Shown: positions 23,397-32,424 of the stretch, in pieces
Position numbering within the stretch: position 1 is the stretch's first letter
Layout: each line of letters opens with the position of its first letter
NCBI GenBank assembly: GCA_963747535.1
Contig: CAVVFX010000017.1
Location: 1,063,674-1,127,673 of the forward strand
Reading direction: 5' to 3'
DNA from: CAVVFX01 sp963747535
GTDB lineage: Bacteria > Acidobacteriota > Terriglobia > Bryobacterales > Bryobacteraceae
Length of the DNA: 64,000 bases
Translations under genes and position numbers: made by a program
Notes under the pieces: generated by a model
The model's database searches: none
Seen by the model: the letters and a program-made list of their open reading frames with translations, nothing else
Told to the model about the DNA's origin: nothing

Positions 23397-26189
23397 ATGA
23401 GACGTCTCCTCACTATCGCGGTCAGCATCTGCCTCGCCATCCTCGCCACGGCGCCGTGCAATCTCTACATCCTGGCGCAGAATCGCATGAACTTCCCGCT
23501 GGTCGCCCAGGACAGCGGCCACGTAGCCCTCGGCCTCGCGCTCCGCAAACTCACCGTCTCTGGAACCTTCCTGCAAGTCGCCGCACACCCCGACGACGAG
23601 CACAATGCCCTTTACGCCATGTTCACGCATGGCATGGGATTCCGTTCCATCTGCGTGCAAACCACCCGCGGCGAAGGCGGCCAAAATGAAATCGGCCCCG
23701 AACTGTTCCACGATATGGGCGTGCTCCGGACCTCCGAACTGATGTCCGCCCACCGCCTGGATGGCGCCGAGCAGTACTTCACCCGCGCCATCGACTTCGG
23801 CTATTCCTTCGACCCGCAGGAAGTCATCAACAAATGGGGCCGCGCCGAGATCGTCGGCGATTTCGTCCGCCTCATCCGCACCTTCCGCCCGGACGTCGTG
23901 CTCACCATGAATATCCAGGGCCGCGGTGGCGACCGGGCCCACGAAGCCACCACCATCCTCACCCGCGAAGCTTATAAGGCTGCCGGAGATCCCACCCAAT
24001 TTCCCGAACAGCTCCAGGCCGGCCTTCGCCCCTGGCAGGCGAGAAAACTCTACTTCACAGGCGGCTTCGGAGGCCCTCCCACAGGCGGTCCCGCTGGCCG
24101 TGGGCCCGGTGCTCGTCGCGGTCAGGGCGCCCCTCCGCCACCTCCTCCCGAGCGTCCCGCCGCACCCGCGATCAAGTTGACCCGAGTCGATACCGCGCAT
24201 TATGACCCGCTGCTCGGACGCACTTACGCCGAGATCGGCTCCGACGCCCGCAGCAATCACAAATGTCAGGGGATGGGAGGACTCCCGCCCTTGCCGGGAC
24301 TCGGCGGCGGACGCGGCGGTCGTGGCGCGACCGGCTATCAACTCGTCGACAGCACCCTTCCCGGGCAAAAGGACAAAGATGAAAACTCCCTGTTCGACGG
24401 CGTGGAAACCACCCTGCAATCCCTCGTGCAGTACGCCGGACCCAACCCTCCTGAAGCTCTGGCAGCCGGGCTCGCCGCCATTGTGGATCACGCCCGCCAG
24501 GCGCAGAAAGCCTTCGAGTCCGGCAACGACGCCGGCACCGCGGCTCCCACTGAGGCCGGTCTCGCGGCCGTACGAGCGCTTCGGGCGCAACTCGCCAGCC
24601 TCGCTCTCAGCGACTCCGCGCGCTATGAAATCGATTTCCGCCTAAAGATCAAGGAACGCGATTACGAAGACGCTGTGCTAGCCGCGCATGGCGTAACCTT
24701 CGACGCCATCGCCGACGACGGACTCGTGGTCGCCGGACAGCCGGTCAAAGTCTCGGTGCTCGCCGTGAATCGCGGCCCGTCCGAAGTCGCCGTCACCAGC
24801 CTCGCCATCGCCGGCCTCGACGTAAAGGCCGCCTGCCCGCCCGGACCCGTGAAGAAAGACGGCGTCTATACCTGCACCGCCGACGCGCACGTTCCTAAGA
24901 ACGCCGAGCTCACCACGCCCTACTTCACGGACGATTACTGGAAGAAGCCGGAGAACTCCGCGATCAATATTTACGCGCCGGATGTGCCGTTTGGCCTTCC
25001 CTTTCGTCCCACGCCGTTCCGTGTCACTTTCCATCTGAAAGCGGGCGACGTCGAAGTCGCCAGGGATGTCCCGGTTCAATTCCGTTATGTGAAGGACATC
25101 TACACCGGCGACAAGCGGATGGAGATGAACGTCGTGCCGGCCTTCTCCGTGAAGGTCACCCCGCCGCTGGTGGTGATCCCGGCTCCTGTCCGCAGCCCAG
25201 CCGTCAAACCGGTTCAGCGTGAGGTGTATGTCACGGTCACGAACGGAACCAAGGGAGTTGCGCAGGCCAGTGTGGCCGTTGAACTCCCGCAGGGCTGGAA
25301 GTCTGTGCCCGCCAGCGTTCCGCTCAAGTTCGCGCACGAGGATGAATCGCTCTCGGCGCGTTTCCAGGTGACCGCTCCTCTGCAGGTGAAGCTCGGCGAT
25401 TACACCTTGCGTGCCGTAGTGAAATCGGAAAACGCCACGTTCTCGAACGGCTATTACGAAATCGACTATCCGCACGTCGAACGCCGCCAGGATATCAAGC
25501 CGGCCGAGACCGCGCTCAAAGTCGTCGACGTAAAGACCACGGCCAATGTCAACGTCGGCTACATTGTCGGTGCCGGCGATCAGGTGCCTCCGGCCATCGA
25601 ACAGTTGGGTGCGAAGCTCTCGTTCATCGACCAGGACGAACTGGCTTGGGGCGACCTGTCGAAGTACGGCGTGATCATCACCGGGGTCCGCGCCTATGAA
25701 GCTCGCAAGGACTTGCGCGCCTACAATCACCGGCTCCTCGACTACGTGGAGCGCGGTGGAACGGTTATCGTGCAGTACAACAAAATGGAGTTCAACCAGG
25801 CGCAATACGGTCCCTTCCCCGCGGAGGTCAGCGGGAATCGCGTCTGCGATGAGACCGTTCCCGTCAAAGTGCTGGCGGCGTCTCATCCGGTATTCAATTA
25901 CCCCAACCGGATCGGGCCCGCGACCTGGGCCGGCTGGGTGCAGGAGCGCGGTCTCTATTTTCTGGGAGAAAAAGATCCGAAATACGTCGATCTGGTTTCC
26001 ATGGTGGATTCATTTAAGGACAATCCGGGCGAGAAACGCGGCTCCTTCGTCGAAGCGAGATACGGCAAAGGCCGGTGGCTCTATCTCGGACTCGGCCTAT
26101 GGCGTCAACTGCCCGCCGGCACCCCCGGAGCCTATCAGCTCCTCGCCAACCTGATCAGCCTCTCGTCAGCACCACCAGCCCACCCTTAA
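23397..26189 (+). CDS. PIG-L (LmbE-like) deacetylase with extra C-terminal domains
   Basis: 930 residues with a signal peptide (LLTIAVSICLAILATAPCNL), so exported. Residues ~55-260 form a PIG-L zinc deacetylase fold: FLQVAAHPDDEHNALYAMFT, with HPDDE at 64-68, and a later RPDVVLTMNIQGRGGDRAHE histidine. A Gly/Pro/Arg-rich linker (~225-265) follows. The second half contains beta-sandwich modules (VKVSVLAVNRGPSEVAVTSL; REVYVTVTNGTKGVAQASVA) and a Rossmann-like end (YGVIITGVRAYEARKDLRAY, GRWLYLGLGLWRQLP). This long form is frequent in Acidobacteriota. PIG-L enzymes remove N-acetyl groups from sugars or amines; the substrate is unknown. AAGGGA lies 8 bases before the ATG inside the palindrome 23375-23388, which could tune translation. 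Confidence 0.88.
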   Translation: MRRLLTIAVSICLAILATAPCNLYILAQNRMNFPLVAQDSGHVALGLALRKLTVSGTFLQVAAHPDDEHNALYAMFTHGMGFRSICVQTTRGEGGQNEIGPELFHDMGVLRTSELMSAHRLDGAEQYFTRAIDFGYSFDPQEVINKWGRAEIVGDFVRLIRTFRPDVVLTMNIQGRGGDRAHEATTILTREAYKAAGDPTQFPEQLQAGLRPWQARKLYFTGGFGGPPTGGPAGRGPGARRGQGAPPPPPPERPAAPAIKLTRVDTAHYDPLLGRTYAEIGSDARSNHKCQGMGGLPPLPGLGGGRGGRGATGYQLVDSTLPGQKDKDENSLFDGVETTLQSLVQYAGPNPPEALAAGLAAIVDHARQAQKAFESGNDAGTAAPTEAGLAAVRALRAQLASLALSDSARYEIDFRLKIKERDYEDAVLAAHGVTFDAIADDGLVVAGQPVKVSVLAVNRGPSEVAVTSLAIAGLDVKAACPPGPVKKDGVYTCTADAHVPKNAELTTPYFTDDYWKKPENSAINIYAPDVPFGLPFRPTPFRVTFHLKAGDVEVARDVPVQFRYVKDIYTGDKRMEMNVVPAFSVKVTPPLVVIPAPVRSPAVKPVQREVYVTVTNGTKGVAQASVAVELPQGWKSVPASVPLKFAHEDESLSARFQVTAPLQVKLGDYTLRAVVKSENATFSNGYYEIDYPHVERRQDIKPAETALKVVDVKTTANVNVGYIVGAGDQVPPAIEQLGAKLSFIDQDELAWGDLSKYGVIITGVRAYEARKDLRAYNHRLLDYVERGGTVIVQYNKMEFNQAQYGPFPAEVSGNRVCDETVPVKVLAASHPVFNYPNRIGPATWAGWVQERGLYFLGEKDPKYVDLVSMVDSFKDNPGEKRGSFVEARYGKGRWLYLGLGLWRQLPAGTPGAYQLLANLISLSSAPPAHP

Positions 26190-26190
26190 G

Positions 26191-26245
26191 CCCGTGGGGC
26201 AGACCATCGTCTTTCGTGGTCTGTCCGGCTGCGCAGCAGCCGCTC
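26191..26245 (+). repeat. Palindromic repeat, copy 4
   Basis: CCCGTGGGGCAGACCATCGT, then TTTCGTGGTCTG and GCGCAGCAGCCGCTCGG. It matches the first half of the tandem units at 7209 and 7334, starting one base after the stop of the PIG-L gene, again at a gene end. Confidence 0.8.
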
Positions 26246-26294
26246 GGAGGCCATTAACCATTCGCCGCCCCGCGCCCTCCCAATCGCTGTTAGA

Positions 26295-27347
26295 ATGACC
26301 GTCGTGTCGAGACGGGGAGCAACTGTAACAATCAAAGACGTCGCCCGTGAAGCTGGCGTAGGTCTGATGACCGTGTCACGCGTCATTAACGGAGTGCCGG
26401 GCAGGAAGTTCAGCGATGCGACGGCCCAGCGTGTGCGCGAAGCCATCAAGCGGCTGGGATACGAGCCCAACCATGTAGCGCGGAGCCTGCGCGGTCAACG
26501 GTCGGGCGTAATCGGGCTGGTCACCACCAACGTCGCGGATCCCTTCTGGGCCAGTTGTGCCCACGGGGTCGAGATGGAAGCCCGCAAGCAGAACTATGTT
26601 CCGATCCTGGTGGCCAGCGACGAAGACTGTCTGTTGGAGGAGCGTCAGGTCGCGGCGCTGCAGGCCCATCGCGTTGACGGTTTGCTGCTCGTCTCAACCT
26701 ATCGGTCCAAGCGAACCACGCTCACCACCCGGCTCGCCAGAATCCCGACGGTCGCCATCGATCGCCCCATCTCCGGCTTCAAGACCGATTGCGTCCTCAT
26801 AGAGAATCACGAAGCGGCCTACAACGTGACTCGCCATCTCATAGGCCACGGACATCATCGCATCGCTTTTGTCGGCTACGGCGAGCGCCTCTATACAATC
26901 CGCGAGCGCATCGAGGGCTACACCCGCGCCATGCAGGAAGCGGGTTTCGAGTGCCTCGTTCGCGCCGGCGCCTCCGGTCCGGCGGACGCTCGACAACTGG
27001 CTCACGACGTGCTATCCATGAACCGGCCCCCGACCGCCATATTCAGTTCCAACACACTGGTCCTCCACGGAATCATGGAGGCCGCGGCCAGCCTCGGTCT
27101 CGAGATCCCCGGCGATGTCGCTCTCGCCGGCTTTGAAGACTTCAGATGGGCCGGACTGGTCAAGCCCGGACTGACGGTGGTTCGCCAGCCCGGAGAAGAA
27201 ATGGGACGTCGCGCGGCACAGATGCTCTTCGAGCGGCTCGCCGGAAAGAAAGGTCCGCCCCAGCGCGTGGTGCTCGATACCGAACTGATTATCCGCGAGT
27301 CCTGCGGTTGCGGTACTCCCGCCGTCCTTACTGCGGTACCTGCGTAA
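26295..27347 (+). CDS. LacI-family transcriptional regulator
   Basis: 350 residues. The N-terminal helix-turn-helix TIKDVAREAGVGLMTVSRVI at ~12-31 and the hinge NHVARSLRGQRSGVIGLVT are of the standard type. The periplasmic-binding-like effector domain follows (VPILVASDEDCLLEERQVAA; HHRIAFVGYGERLYTIRERI; DVALAGFEDFRWAGLVKPGL). These regulators usually repress sugar-use genes and release DNA when a sugar binds. The effector is unknown. No sugar operon is directly coupled; the convergent DUF481 gene overlaps its end by 20 bases. Candidate targets lie elsewhere in the window (PIG-L gene, esterase group). Confidence 0.93.
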   Translation: MTVVSRRGATVTIKDVAREAGVGLMTVSRVINGVPGRKFSDATAQRVREAIKRLGYEPNHVARSLRGQRSGVIGLVTTNVADPFWASCAHGVEMEARKQNYVPILVASDEDCLLEERQVAALQAHRVDGLLLVSTYRSKRTTLTTRLARIPTVAIDRPISGFKTDCVLIENHEAAYNVTRHLIGHGHHRIAFVGYGERLYTIRERIEGYTRAMQEAGFECLVRAGASGPADARQLAHDVLSMNRPPTAIFSSNTLVLHGIMEAAASLGLEIPGDVALAGFEDFRWAGLVKPGLTVVRQPGEEMGRRAAQMLFERLAGKKGPPQRVVLDTELIIRESCGCGTPAVLTAVPA

Positions 27348-28398
27348 ACGTCACCCGGATACCCGACGAAACCAGCAGGTCATTGGTCTTCCGTCCCGGC
27401 GCCGGATTCGTGATATAGCGATCGCTGGCGGTCAGTTGCCACGAAAGCCACCTGGAGATCTTGGTCACCATTCCGAGATCGAAATTGACGCGATACTGGC
27501 CGGTATCGCTCACGTTGTTGAACATGCGGAACGATTGCGTCAGAGTGCTTAGTTTGTTGACCTTGAATATAAGATCGTCGCCCCAATACGCCTCTCCCGA
27601 GTTACGCGACATAAACGGCGGAGATCCTGCCGGCGCAAGGTTCACACTGTAGGACTCGTGGTTCAGGTTAAAGCCGGCCGCCAGGTCGAGTTTGGTCCGG
27701 TCGCTCGCCTTCGCATGGAAGCCCAGACCGCCGCCGAAGACCCCCCGGAATCTCAGGTTCTGAAACTTATCGGTTGCGTAATCGTCGAAGGCCGACACAA
27801 ACGTACGCTTGCTCATGTTGCGCTGGTAAGCCCATCCTCCGCGAAATGCGTTCGCAGTCACACCCTCCGTGGTGCCGACCAGACCCTTCGCGTAGATCTG
27901 GTTCACATAGATGGAGATCTTGTCCTTATTCGTGACCCGGGCTGCCGTTATCGCATTGGTAATCGACAGCGACTCGGAGTTGCCCGAAGTGTCCGCAATG
28001 CCCAAATCGTAATAGCCCGCCCACAGATCATAGATCGGCGGGTGCAGAAAACGTTCGTACTTGGCCTGCTCTGCCGCGTTGCGAACCGTAGTAACCGAAG
28101 GCAGCGGCGCCGTCTGGCCGCCCACCTCCACCTGGTCTCCGGATGTCGCCAGCTTTCCCTCCACGGTTTTCCCGCCGGCCAGCACCACGGTTACCGGCGC
28201 GTCCGTCACCGCCGACTTCACGTGCGCCCACTTGATAGTAACGGCGCCCATCAGATCGCTGGTAATTGTGATCGAGTCGCCATCTTTCTTCGTAATTTTT
28301 CCCGTGACTCGATCGCCGTTGTCTAATACCACCTGATCCGCGAATAATAATGGCACTGCTATCAGTGTCGTTAATGCAGCACTTACATACAGTCTCAC
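27328..28398 (-). CDS. DUF481 outer-membrane-type protein
   Basis: 356 residues from GTG 28398, chosen because AGGAGG (28407-28412 on the minus strand) lies 8 bases upstream; the longer frame to 28449 would lose that. The signal peptide is RLYVSAALTTLIAVPLLFAD. Residues ~20-100 form a small beta part, DQVVLDNGDRVTGKI and a second similar strand TVVLAGGKTVEGKLATSG. From ~120 the YdiY-like DUF481 barrel follows (YDLWAGYYDLGIADTSGNSE, FVSAFDDYATDKFQNLRFRG, LDLAAGFNLNHESYSVNLAP). Such proteins are of unknown role, perhaps salt-induced outer-membrane proteins. Convergent with the LacI gene. Confidence 0.85.
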   Translation of the reverse strand: MRLYVSAALTTLIAVPLLFADQVVLDNGDRVTGKITKKDGDSITITSDLMGAVTIKWAHVKSAVTDAPVTVVLAGGKTVEGKLATSGDQVEVGGQTAPLPSVTTVRNAAEQAKYERFLHPPIYDLWAGYYDLGIADTSGNSESLSITNAITAARVTNKDKISIYVNQIYAKGLVGTTEGVTANAFRGGWAYQRNMSKRTFVSAFDDYATDKFQNLRFRGVFGGGLGFHAKASDRTKLDLAAGFNLNHESYSVNLAPAGSPPFMSRNSGEAYWGDDLIFKVNKLSTLTQSFRMFNNVSDTGQYRVNFDLGMVTKISRWLSWQLTASDRYITNPAPGRKTNDLLVSSGIRVTFTQVPQ

Positions 28399-28476
28399 TT
28401 GTTTATCCTCCTGATTGTTTGCTTCGATTAACTTACCAGGATGCCACAAGTCACAGGCGCAGCTATACTCTTCCGG

Positions 28477-28665
28477 CTAGTCGATCTTTGCCCACACGAA
28501 GCAGCGCGATGCGGAGATCTGAACCTTGATTTCTCCCCGGTCCAGGGTTATCGTACCTTCACCGCCAAGCAACTGTAGGGCATGTCTGCGTGAGCCAAAG
28601 GCCACTGGCAGGCAGCCGAACGCCAATACCACGGGGCACAACCATCGCGAGGTGAGGTTCTTCAT
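28477..28665 (-). CDS. Small protein coupled to the esterase gene
   Basis: 62 residues (MKNLTSRWLCPVVLAFGCLP...). Its ATG overlaps the stop of the esterase gene (ATGA at 28662-28665), so translational coupling is likely. The N-terminus is a plausible signal peptide or anchor; the remaining 35 residues (EGTITLDRGEIKVQISASRC) are not recognised. It might be a truncated gene. Retained because of the exact overlap, but evidence that it is made is thin. Confidence 0.4.
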   Translation of the reverse strand: MKNLTSRWLCPVVLAFGCLPVAFGSRRHALQLLGGEGTITLDRGEIKVQISASRCFVWAKID

Positions 28666-29327
28666 CGCAGGCGATCTTTCAAACGCGGTTCCAGTTCCGT
28701 CAGCTCTTTCATGACTAAGGCAGCGATGGCACGGGCGCCTTTCTCGTTGAAGTGCGTCTGGTCATGGTCGTTGGCGGCCAGTTCCTCGGCGCCGCCTTCT
28801 CCCAGATCGCGGTAGAGCTGGCCGCTCGATGCGTGCAGGTCGATCAGTTCCGCGTGTTCCTCCGCAGCGACTTTCCGCATGGCCTCGGCGTAAGGAAGCA
28901 GTGTGTCCACCTTCGTCCTGCGCTGCACCGGAGTAATCAGGATCGGAGTCGCTCCCGTCTCGCGAGCTTCGGTGACGAACTGCCGCAAGTAGTTCGAATA
29001 ATCGGTAGCGGCGTCCGTGGCTTCGGGCATCTTCGGATCATGCGAGTCGTTGTGTCCGAATTGAATCAGCAGGATGTCGGGTTTGAGCGCCAGCGCCTTC
29101 GCCCAGAGTCCCTCATTAAGGAAGGTTTTAGTGCTCCGGCCACTCTTTGCCAGGTTGAAGACGCGCACGGAGTCGCGGAAATAATCCTGGATGTACTGGC
29201 CCCAGCCTCGCTGCTGGGTCGTCGCGGGATACTCCGAGACAGTTGAGTCTCCGGCGATCACCAACCGGAGAGGCTCTTGGGCGAACATCGGCAACGCGAG
29301 CAGGAGCAGAGCGAAGATAGTTTTCAT
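28662..29327 (-). CDS. SGNH esterase, rhamnogalacturonan acetylesterase type
   Basis: 221 residues with a signal peptide (MKTIFALLLLALPMFAQE). SGNH/GDSL blocks: GDSTVSEY (Ser nucleophile), FNLAKSGRST (Gly), FGHNDSHD (Asn) and DQTHFNEKGA (Asp-His). These match the rhamnogalacturonan acetylesterase branch, which removes acetyl groups from pectin. Such an enzyme should act in the periplasm or outside the cell. It lies 6 bases after the SAM hydroxide adenosyltransferase gene, so it shares its transcript, though their functions look unrelated. Confidence 0.9.
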   Translation of the reverse strand: MKTIFALLLLALPMFAQEPLRLVIAGDSTVSEYPATTQQRGWGQYIQDYFRDSVRVFNLAKSGRSTKTFLNEGLWAKALALKPDILLIQFGHNDSHDPKMPEATDAATDYSNYLRQFVTEARETGATPILITPVQRRTKVDTLLPYAEAMRKVAAEEHAELIDLHASSGQLYRDLGEGGAEELAANDHDQTHFNEKGARAIAALVMKELTELEPRLKDRLR

Positions 29328-29333
29328 CCAGGT

Positions 29334-30128
29334 CTACAAGAATCGTATCTCCACAGGCGCGCCGGTCTCGCAGCCCAGCATCTTCGCGGCCGACTCCTGG
29401 TTCGCGGAGATCTCCAGGTACCCCGAACTTCCTACAATCGCGAATAACTCACCCGGCGGCATTTCCGCATAACTACGCGCCAGCTTCTCTACCGTCCGGA
29501 ACCCCACCGTCACTTCGAACGGCTGATGTTCGATATGCGGAAAATCCACGATCGGGAAGTTGGTGATGATATTGCCGAAGTGATCGACATGCATAATCGC
29601 GCCGGTCCATCCGCGCCGCGCCGTCCGGTTGGGCCGCTCCAACGTCAGCCGCAGATAGTTATCGATTCGCGGACCCAGTTTGGCCGCGGTCACGCCGGAT
29701 GCCACGTGCGCCGCCACCGGTGCGAAGATGTCGCGTCCGTGGAAGGTTTGACTTACCGTGTCACGGAAGTATTGCTCCGCAGTAATATGCCGGACTTTGC
29801 ATCCCTCCCGTGTCAACAACGGCGTCAGAACTCCGTTATCCGGCGCGATGAAGCGGTGCCCGTCCGTTTCCGCGAGGATCGGCCGGCGCATGCTGCCCAC
29901 CCCCGGATCAACCACCACCACATGCACCGTCCTTTTCGGAAAATAGCTCCACGTCTGCGATAATAAGAAAGCGGCCTCGGCAACTTCGTACGAACTCACC
30001 TCGTGGGTTACATCAATGATCCTGGCTTCCGGACAGAGGCTCAGCATCACTCCTTTCATCGCCGCCACATAGTGGTCGCGAAGGCCAAAATCGGTCATGA
30101 GCGTAATTACTGGATTGCGGATTGCCAT
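29334..30128 (-). CDS. S-adenosyl-L-methionine hydrolase (adenosine-forming; SAM hydroxide adenosyltransferase)
   Basis: 264 residues, family of DUF62 / SAM hydroxide adenosyltransferases, relatives of fluorinase and chlorinase. They split SAM to adenosine and methionine using a water-derived hydroxide. Seen here: ITLMTDFGLRDHYVAAMKGV, IIDVTHEVSSYEVAEAAFLL, VVVDPGVGSMRRPI and HVDHFGNIITNFP. The enzyme is cytoplasmic. The ATG is 30 bases from the start of the divergent iscS gene, so the two promoters must overlap. It is upstream of the acetylesterase in the same unit. Confidence 0.93.
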   Translation of the reverse strand: MAIRNPVITLMTDFGLRDHYVAAMKGVMLSLCPEARIIDVTHEVSSYEVAEAAFLLSQTWSYFPKRTVHVVVVDPGVGSMRRPILAETDGHRFIAPDNGVLTPLLTREGCKVRHITAEQYFRDTVSQTFHGRDIFAPVAAHVASGVTAAKLGPRIDNYLRLTLERPNRTARRGWTGAIMHVDHFGNIITNFPIVDFPHIEHQPFEVTVGFRTVEKLARSYAEMPPGELFAIVGSSGYLEISANQESAAKMLGCETGAPVEIRFL

Positions 30129-30158
30129 TGTTAAAATAGGGAAAGCAGCCTAAGTCAG

Positions 30159-31334
30159 ATGCAGCATATTTACTTCGACCATAACGCGACCACACCGGTC
30201 GCGCCGCTGGTTCTCGACGAGATCAGAACCTGTCTGGCTGAAGTGTACGGTAATGCATCCAGTATTCACTATTTCGGCCAGCAAGCGAAAGAGCGCCTGG
30301 AAACCGCCCGCCGCCGCGTAGCCGGCCTTCTCGGGGCCGGTGAGAAAGAAATCGTTTTCTTGAGTGGTGGCACCGAAGCCGACAACCTCGCGATCCTGGG
30401 TACGGTTCACGCTTCCGGCCTTCCTACGCGGCACGTGATCGCGAGCGCCATCGAGCATCCCGCGGTGCTCAATACCTGCGCCCAATTGGAGCGGGAAGGT
30501 GTTGCGGTGACCTATCTTTCCGTAGGATCCTCCGGTGTCGTCGATCCTGACGACGTCCGCCGCGCCCTGCGTCACGATACCGCCCTGATCACCATCATGC
30601 ACGCCAACAACGAACTCGGCACCATTCAGCCCATTCGCGACATTGCCGCAATCGCGCGAGAAGCCGGCGTCCTGTTCCATAGCGATGGGGTGCAGGCTGC
30701 CGGACGCATTCCTACGGCAGTCCACGACCTCGGCGTGGACCTCTATTCCATCAGCGCGCACAAGTTCTACGGGCCCAAAGGCGCTGGCGCCCTCTATGTC
30801 CGCAAAGGCACGCCGCTTTCGCCGATTCTCTTCGGCGGCCATCACGAACGCGAACGCCGTGCCGGCACTGAAAACGTTCCCGTGTTCAGCGCCATGGGAG
30901 TAGCTGCTGCGAATCTCCCAGGCACCGACCTCGCTGCGCTTCGCGACCACCTGGAGCAGGCCATCCTTGATCGCGTGCCATTCGCGCGAATCAACGGCGC
31001 CGCGAGTCCCCGGATTCCCAACACCAGCAACATCGGTTTCGATTTCATCGAAGGGGAGCCGTTGGTCATTTCGCTCGACCTGCGCGGCTTCGCGATTTCC
31101 AGCGGTTCGGCGTGCTCCAGCGGCGCCGTCGAACCCTCTCACGTGCTCCGCGCAATCGGCTTGAGCGACCGCGAGGCGCGGTCCTCGATCCGCATTTCGC
31201 TCGGCGCGTCCAACACCATCGAACAGGTAGATGCCCTGGTCGACGCCATCGTCGACAGCGTCACGCATCTTCGCCGCATCTCTCCTGAGGGTCGTAAGTC
31301 ACGAGAAGGGTGGGTCGCAAGCACCAATGCCTGA
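30159..31334 (+). CDS. iscS: Cysteine desulfurase
   Basis: 391 residues, PLP-dependent. It takes sulfur from L-cysteine and passes it as a persulfide. Signs: YFDHNATTPV at the N-terminus, SGGTEADNLAILG, SAIEHPAVL, HANNELGTIQPI, FHSDGVQAAGRI and the PLP-lysine SAHKFYGPKGAGALYV. The active cysteine loop is SGSACSSGAVEPSHVL. It is a NifS/IscS-group enzyme. Its end overlaps the mnmA start by 8 bases, which fits a sulfur relay for tRNA thiolation more than general Fe-S assembly; no iscU or iscA gene is beside it. Confidence 0.95.
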   Translation: MQHIYFDHNATTPVAPLVLDEIRTCLAEVYGNASSIHYFGQQAKERLETARRRVAGLLGAGEKEIVFLSGGTEADNLAILGTVHASGLPTRHVIASAIEHPAVLNTCAQLEREGVAVTYLSVGSSGVVDPDDVRRALRHDTALITIMHANNELGTIQPIRDIAAIAREAGVLFHSDGVQAAGRIPTAVHDLGVDLYSISAHKFYGPKGAGALYVRKGTPLSPILFGGHHERERRAGTENVPVFSAMGVAAANLPGTDLAALRDHLEQAILDRVPFARINGAASPRIPNTSNIGFDFIEGEPLVISLDLRGFAISSGSACSSGAVEPSHVLRAIGLSDREARSSIRISLGASNTIEQVDALVDAIVDSVTHLRRISPEGRKSREGWVASTNA

Positions 31335-32424
31335 AACCATTCTGGTCGCCATGTCCGGCGGCGTCGATAGTTCCACAGTGGCAGGCATGCTGATTCGCGA
31401 AGGGCATCGCGTCATCGGGATGACAATGCAGCTCTGGAACCAGCGCCGTCTTCCGGAGATTGCCACCGAAAACGCGTCTGGACGCTGCTGCTCGCTTGAC
31501 GATGTCTACGATGCCCGGCGGGTCGCCGCGCAGCTCGGCATCCCGTATTACGTCGTCAATTTCGAAGAGCAGTTCGAGCACGAAGTCGTCGAGCCGTTCG
31601 TGAACGAGTATCTCGCCGGCCGCACGCCCATCCCGTGCACTCTGTGCAACAACTTCATCAAGTTCGACAGGTTTCTCGAAATGGCCGATTCCGTTGGGGC
31701 GCCTAAGATCGCAACCGGCCATTACGCGCGTGTCGATTACAATGCCGCTTCGGGCCGCTACGAACTCCGCCGCGCCGCCGATCCAGCGAAGGACCAGACC
31801 TTCTTCCTCTTCGGACTGACGCAGCCGCAACTCGCCCGCACGATTTTCCCGTTGGGCGATCGTCTCAAGCCGGACGTGCGTAATATCGCCCGTGAAATGG
31901 ACCTGGCCATCGCGGATAAGGGCGAGAGCTTCGAGATCTGCTTCGTCCCTAACGGCGATTACGCCGCGTTCATGGACGCGTATCTGCGCGAAAAGGGCAG
32001 GCCGCGCGAAGCCACCCACGGCGACCTTGTGACTGTCACCGGCGAGAAGATTGCCGAGCATGACGGCGTTCATCACTTCACCGTCGGCCAGCGCAAGGGC
32101 CTCGGCGTCGCTAAGGGCGAACCACTGTATGTCATCTCGACAGATCCGGCGTCGCAGCGCGTGACCGTCGGCTCGAATGCTCACTTGCTGCGCGCCACGC
32201 TCATCGCGCGCAACGTCAACTGGGTCTCCTGGCCAGGACTTTGCGCACCGGTGAGAGCCGAAGTCAAAATCCGCCATCGGCATCAGGCCGCTCCCGCGAC
32301 GATCTCGCCAATCGGCGACAATGTCGAAGTCCATTTCGACGAACCCCAGCGCGCCGTGACACCTGGCCAGGCCGCAGTTTTCTATCAGGGCGACCTGTTG
32401 CTTGGCGGGGGTTGGATAGAGTAA
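31327..32424 (+). CDS. mnmA: tRNA-specific 2-thiouridylase
   Basis: 365 residues from ATG 31327, inside the iscS end; the longer frame back to 31231 is antisense-like and rejected. The PP-loop SGGVDSS (10-16) binds ATP. Signature parts: GMTMQLWNQ, FEEQFEHEVVEPFVNEYLAG, the catalytic cysteine in PIPCTLCNNFIKFD, KIATGHYARVD, KDQTFFLFGLTQPQL and FEICFVPNGDYAAF with the second cysteine. It makes s2U34 in tRNAs for Lys, Glu and Gln in the cytoplasm. IscS directly upstream should supply the persulfide. The acyltransferase gene follows without a gap. Confidence 0.95.
   Translation: MPETILVAMSGGVDSSTVAGMLIREGHRVIGMTMQLWNQRRLPEIATENASGRCCSLDDVYDARRVAAQLGIPYYVVNFEEQFEHEVVEPFVNEYLAGRTPIPCTLCNNFIKFDRFLEMADSVGAPKIATGHYARVDYNAASGRYELRRAADPAKDQTFFLFGLTQPQLARTIFPLGDRLKPDVRNIAREMDLAIADKGESFEICFVPNGDYAAFMDAYLREKGRPREATHGDLVTVTGEKIAEHDGVHHFTVGQRKGLGVAKGEPLYVISTDPASQRVTVGSNAHLLRATLIARNVNWVSWPGLCAPVRAEVKIRHRHQAAPATISPIGDNVEVHFDEPQRAVTPGQAAVFYQGDLLLGGGWIE

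Noticed and set aside
22312..23400. 362-codon plus frame across the 22.6-23.4 kb gap
   Set aside because: It runs out of frame through paralogue B, has low-complexity composition and no initiation signal or family.
23265..24590. 441-codon minus frame opposite the PIG-L gene
   Set aside because: Shadow of the PIG-L coding strand in GC-rich DNA; no recognisable motif.
30150..31268. 372-codon minus frame opposite iscS
   Set aside because: Exact antisense of iscS with typical shadow composition.
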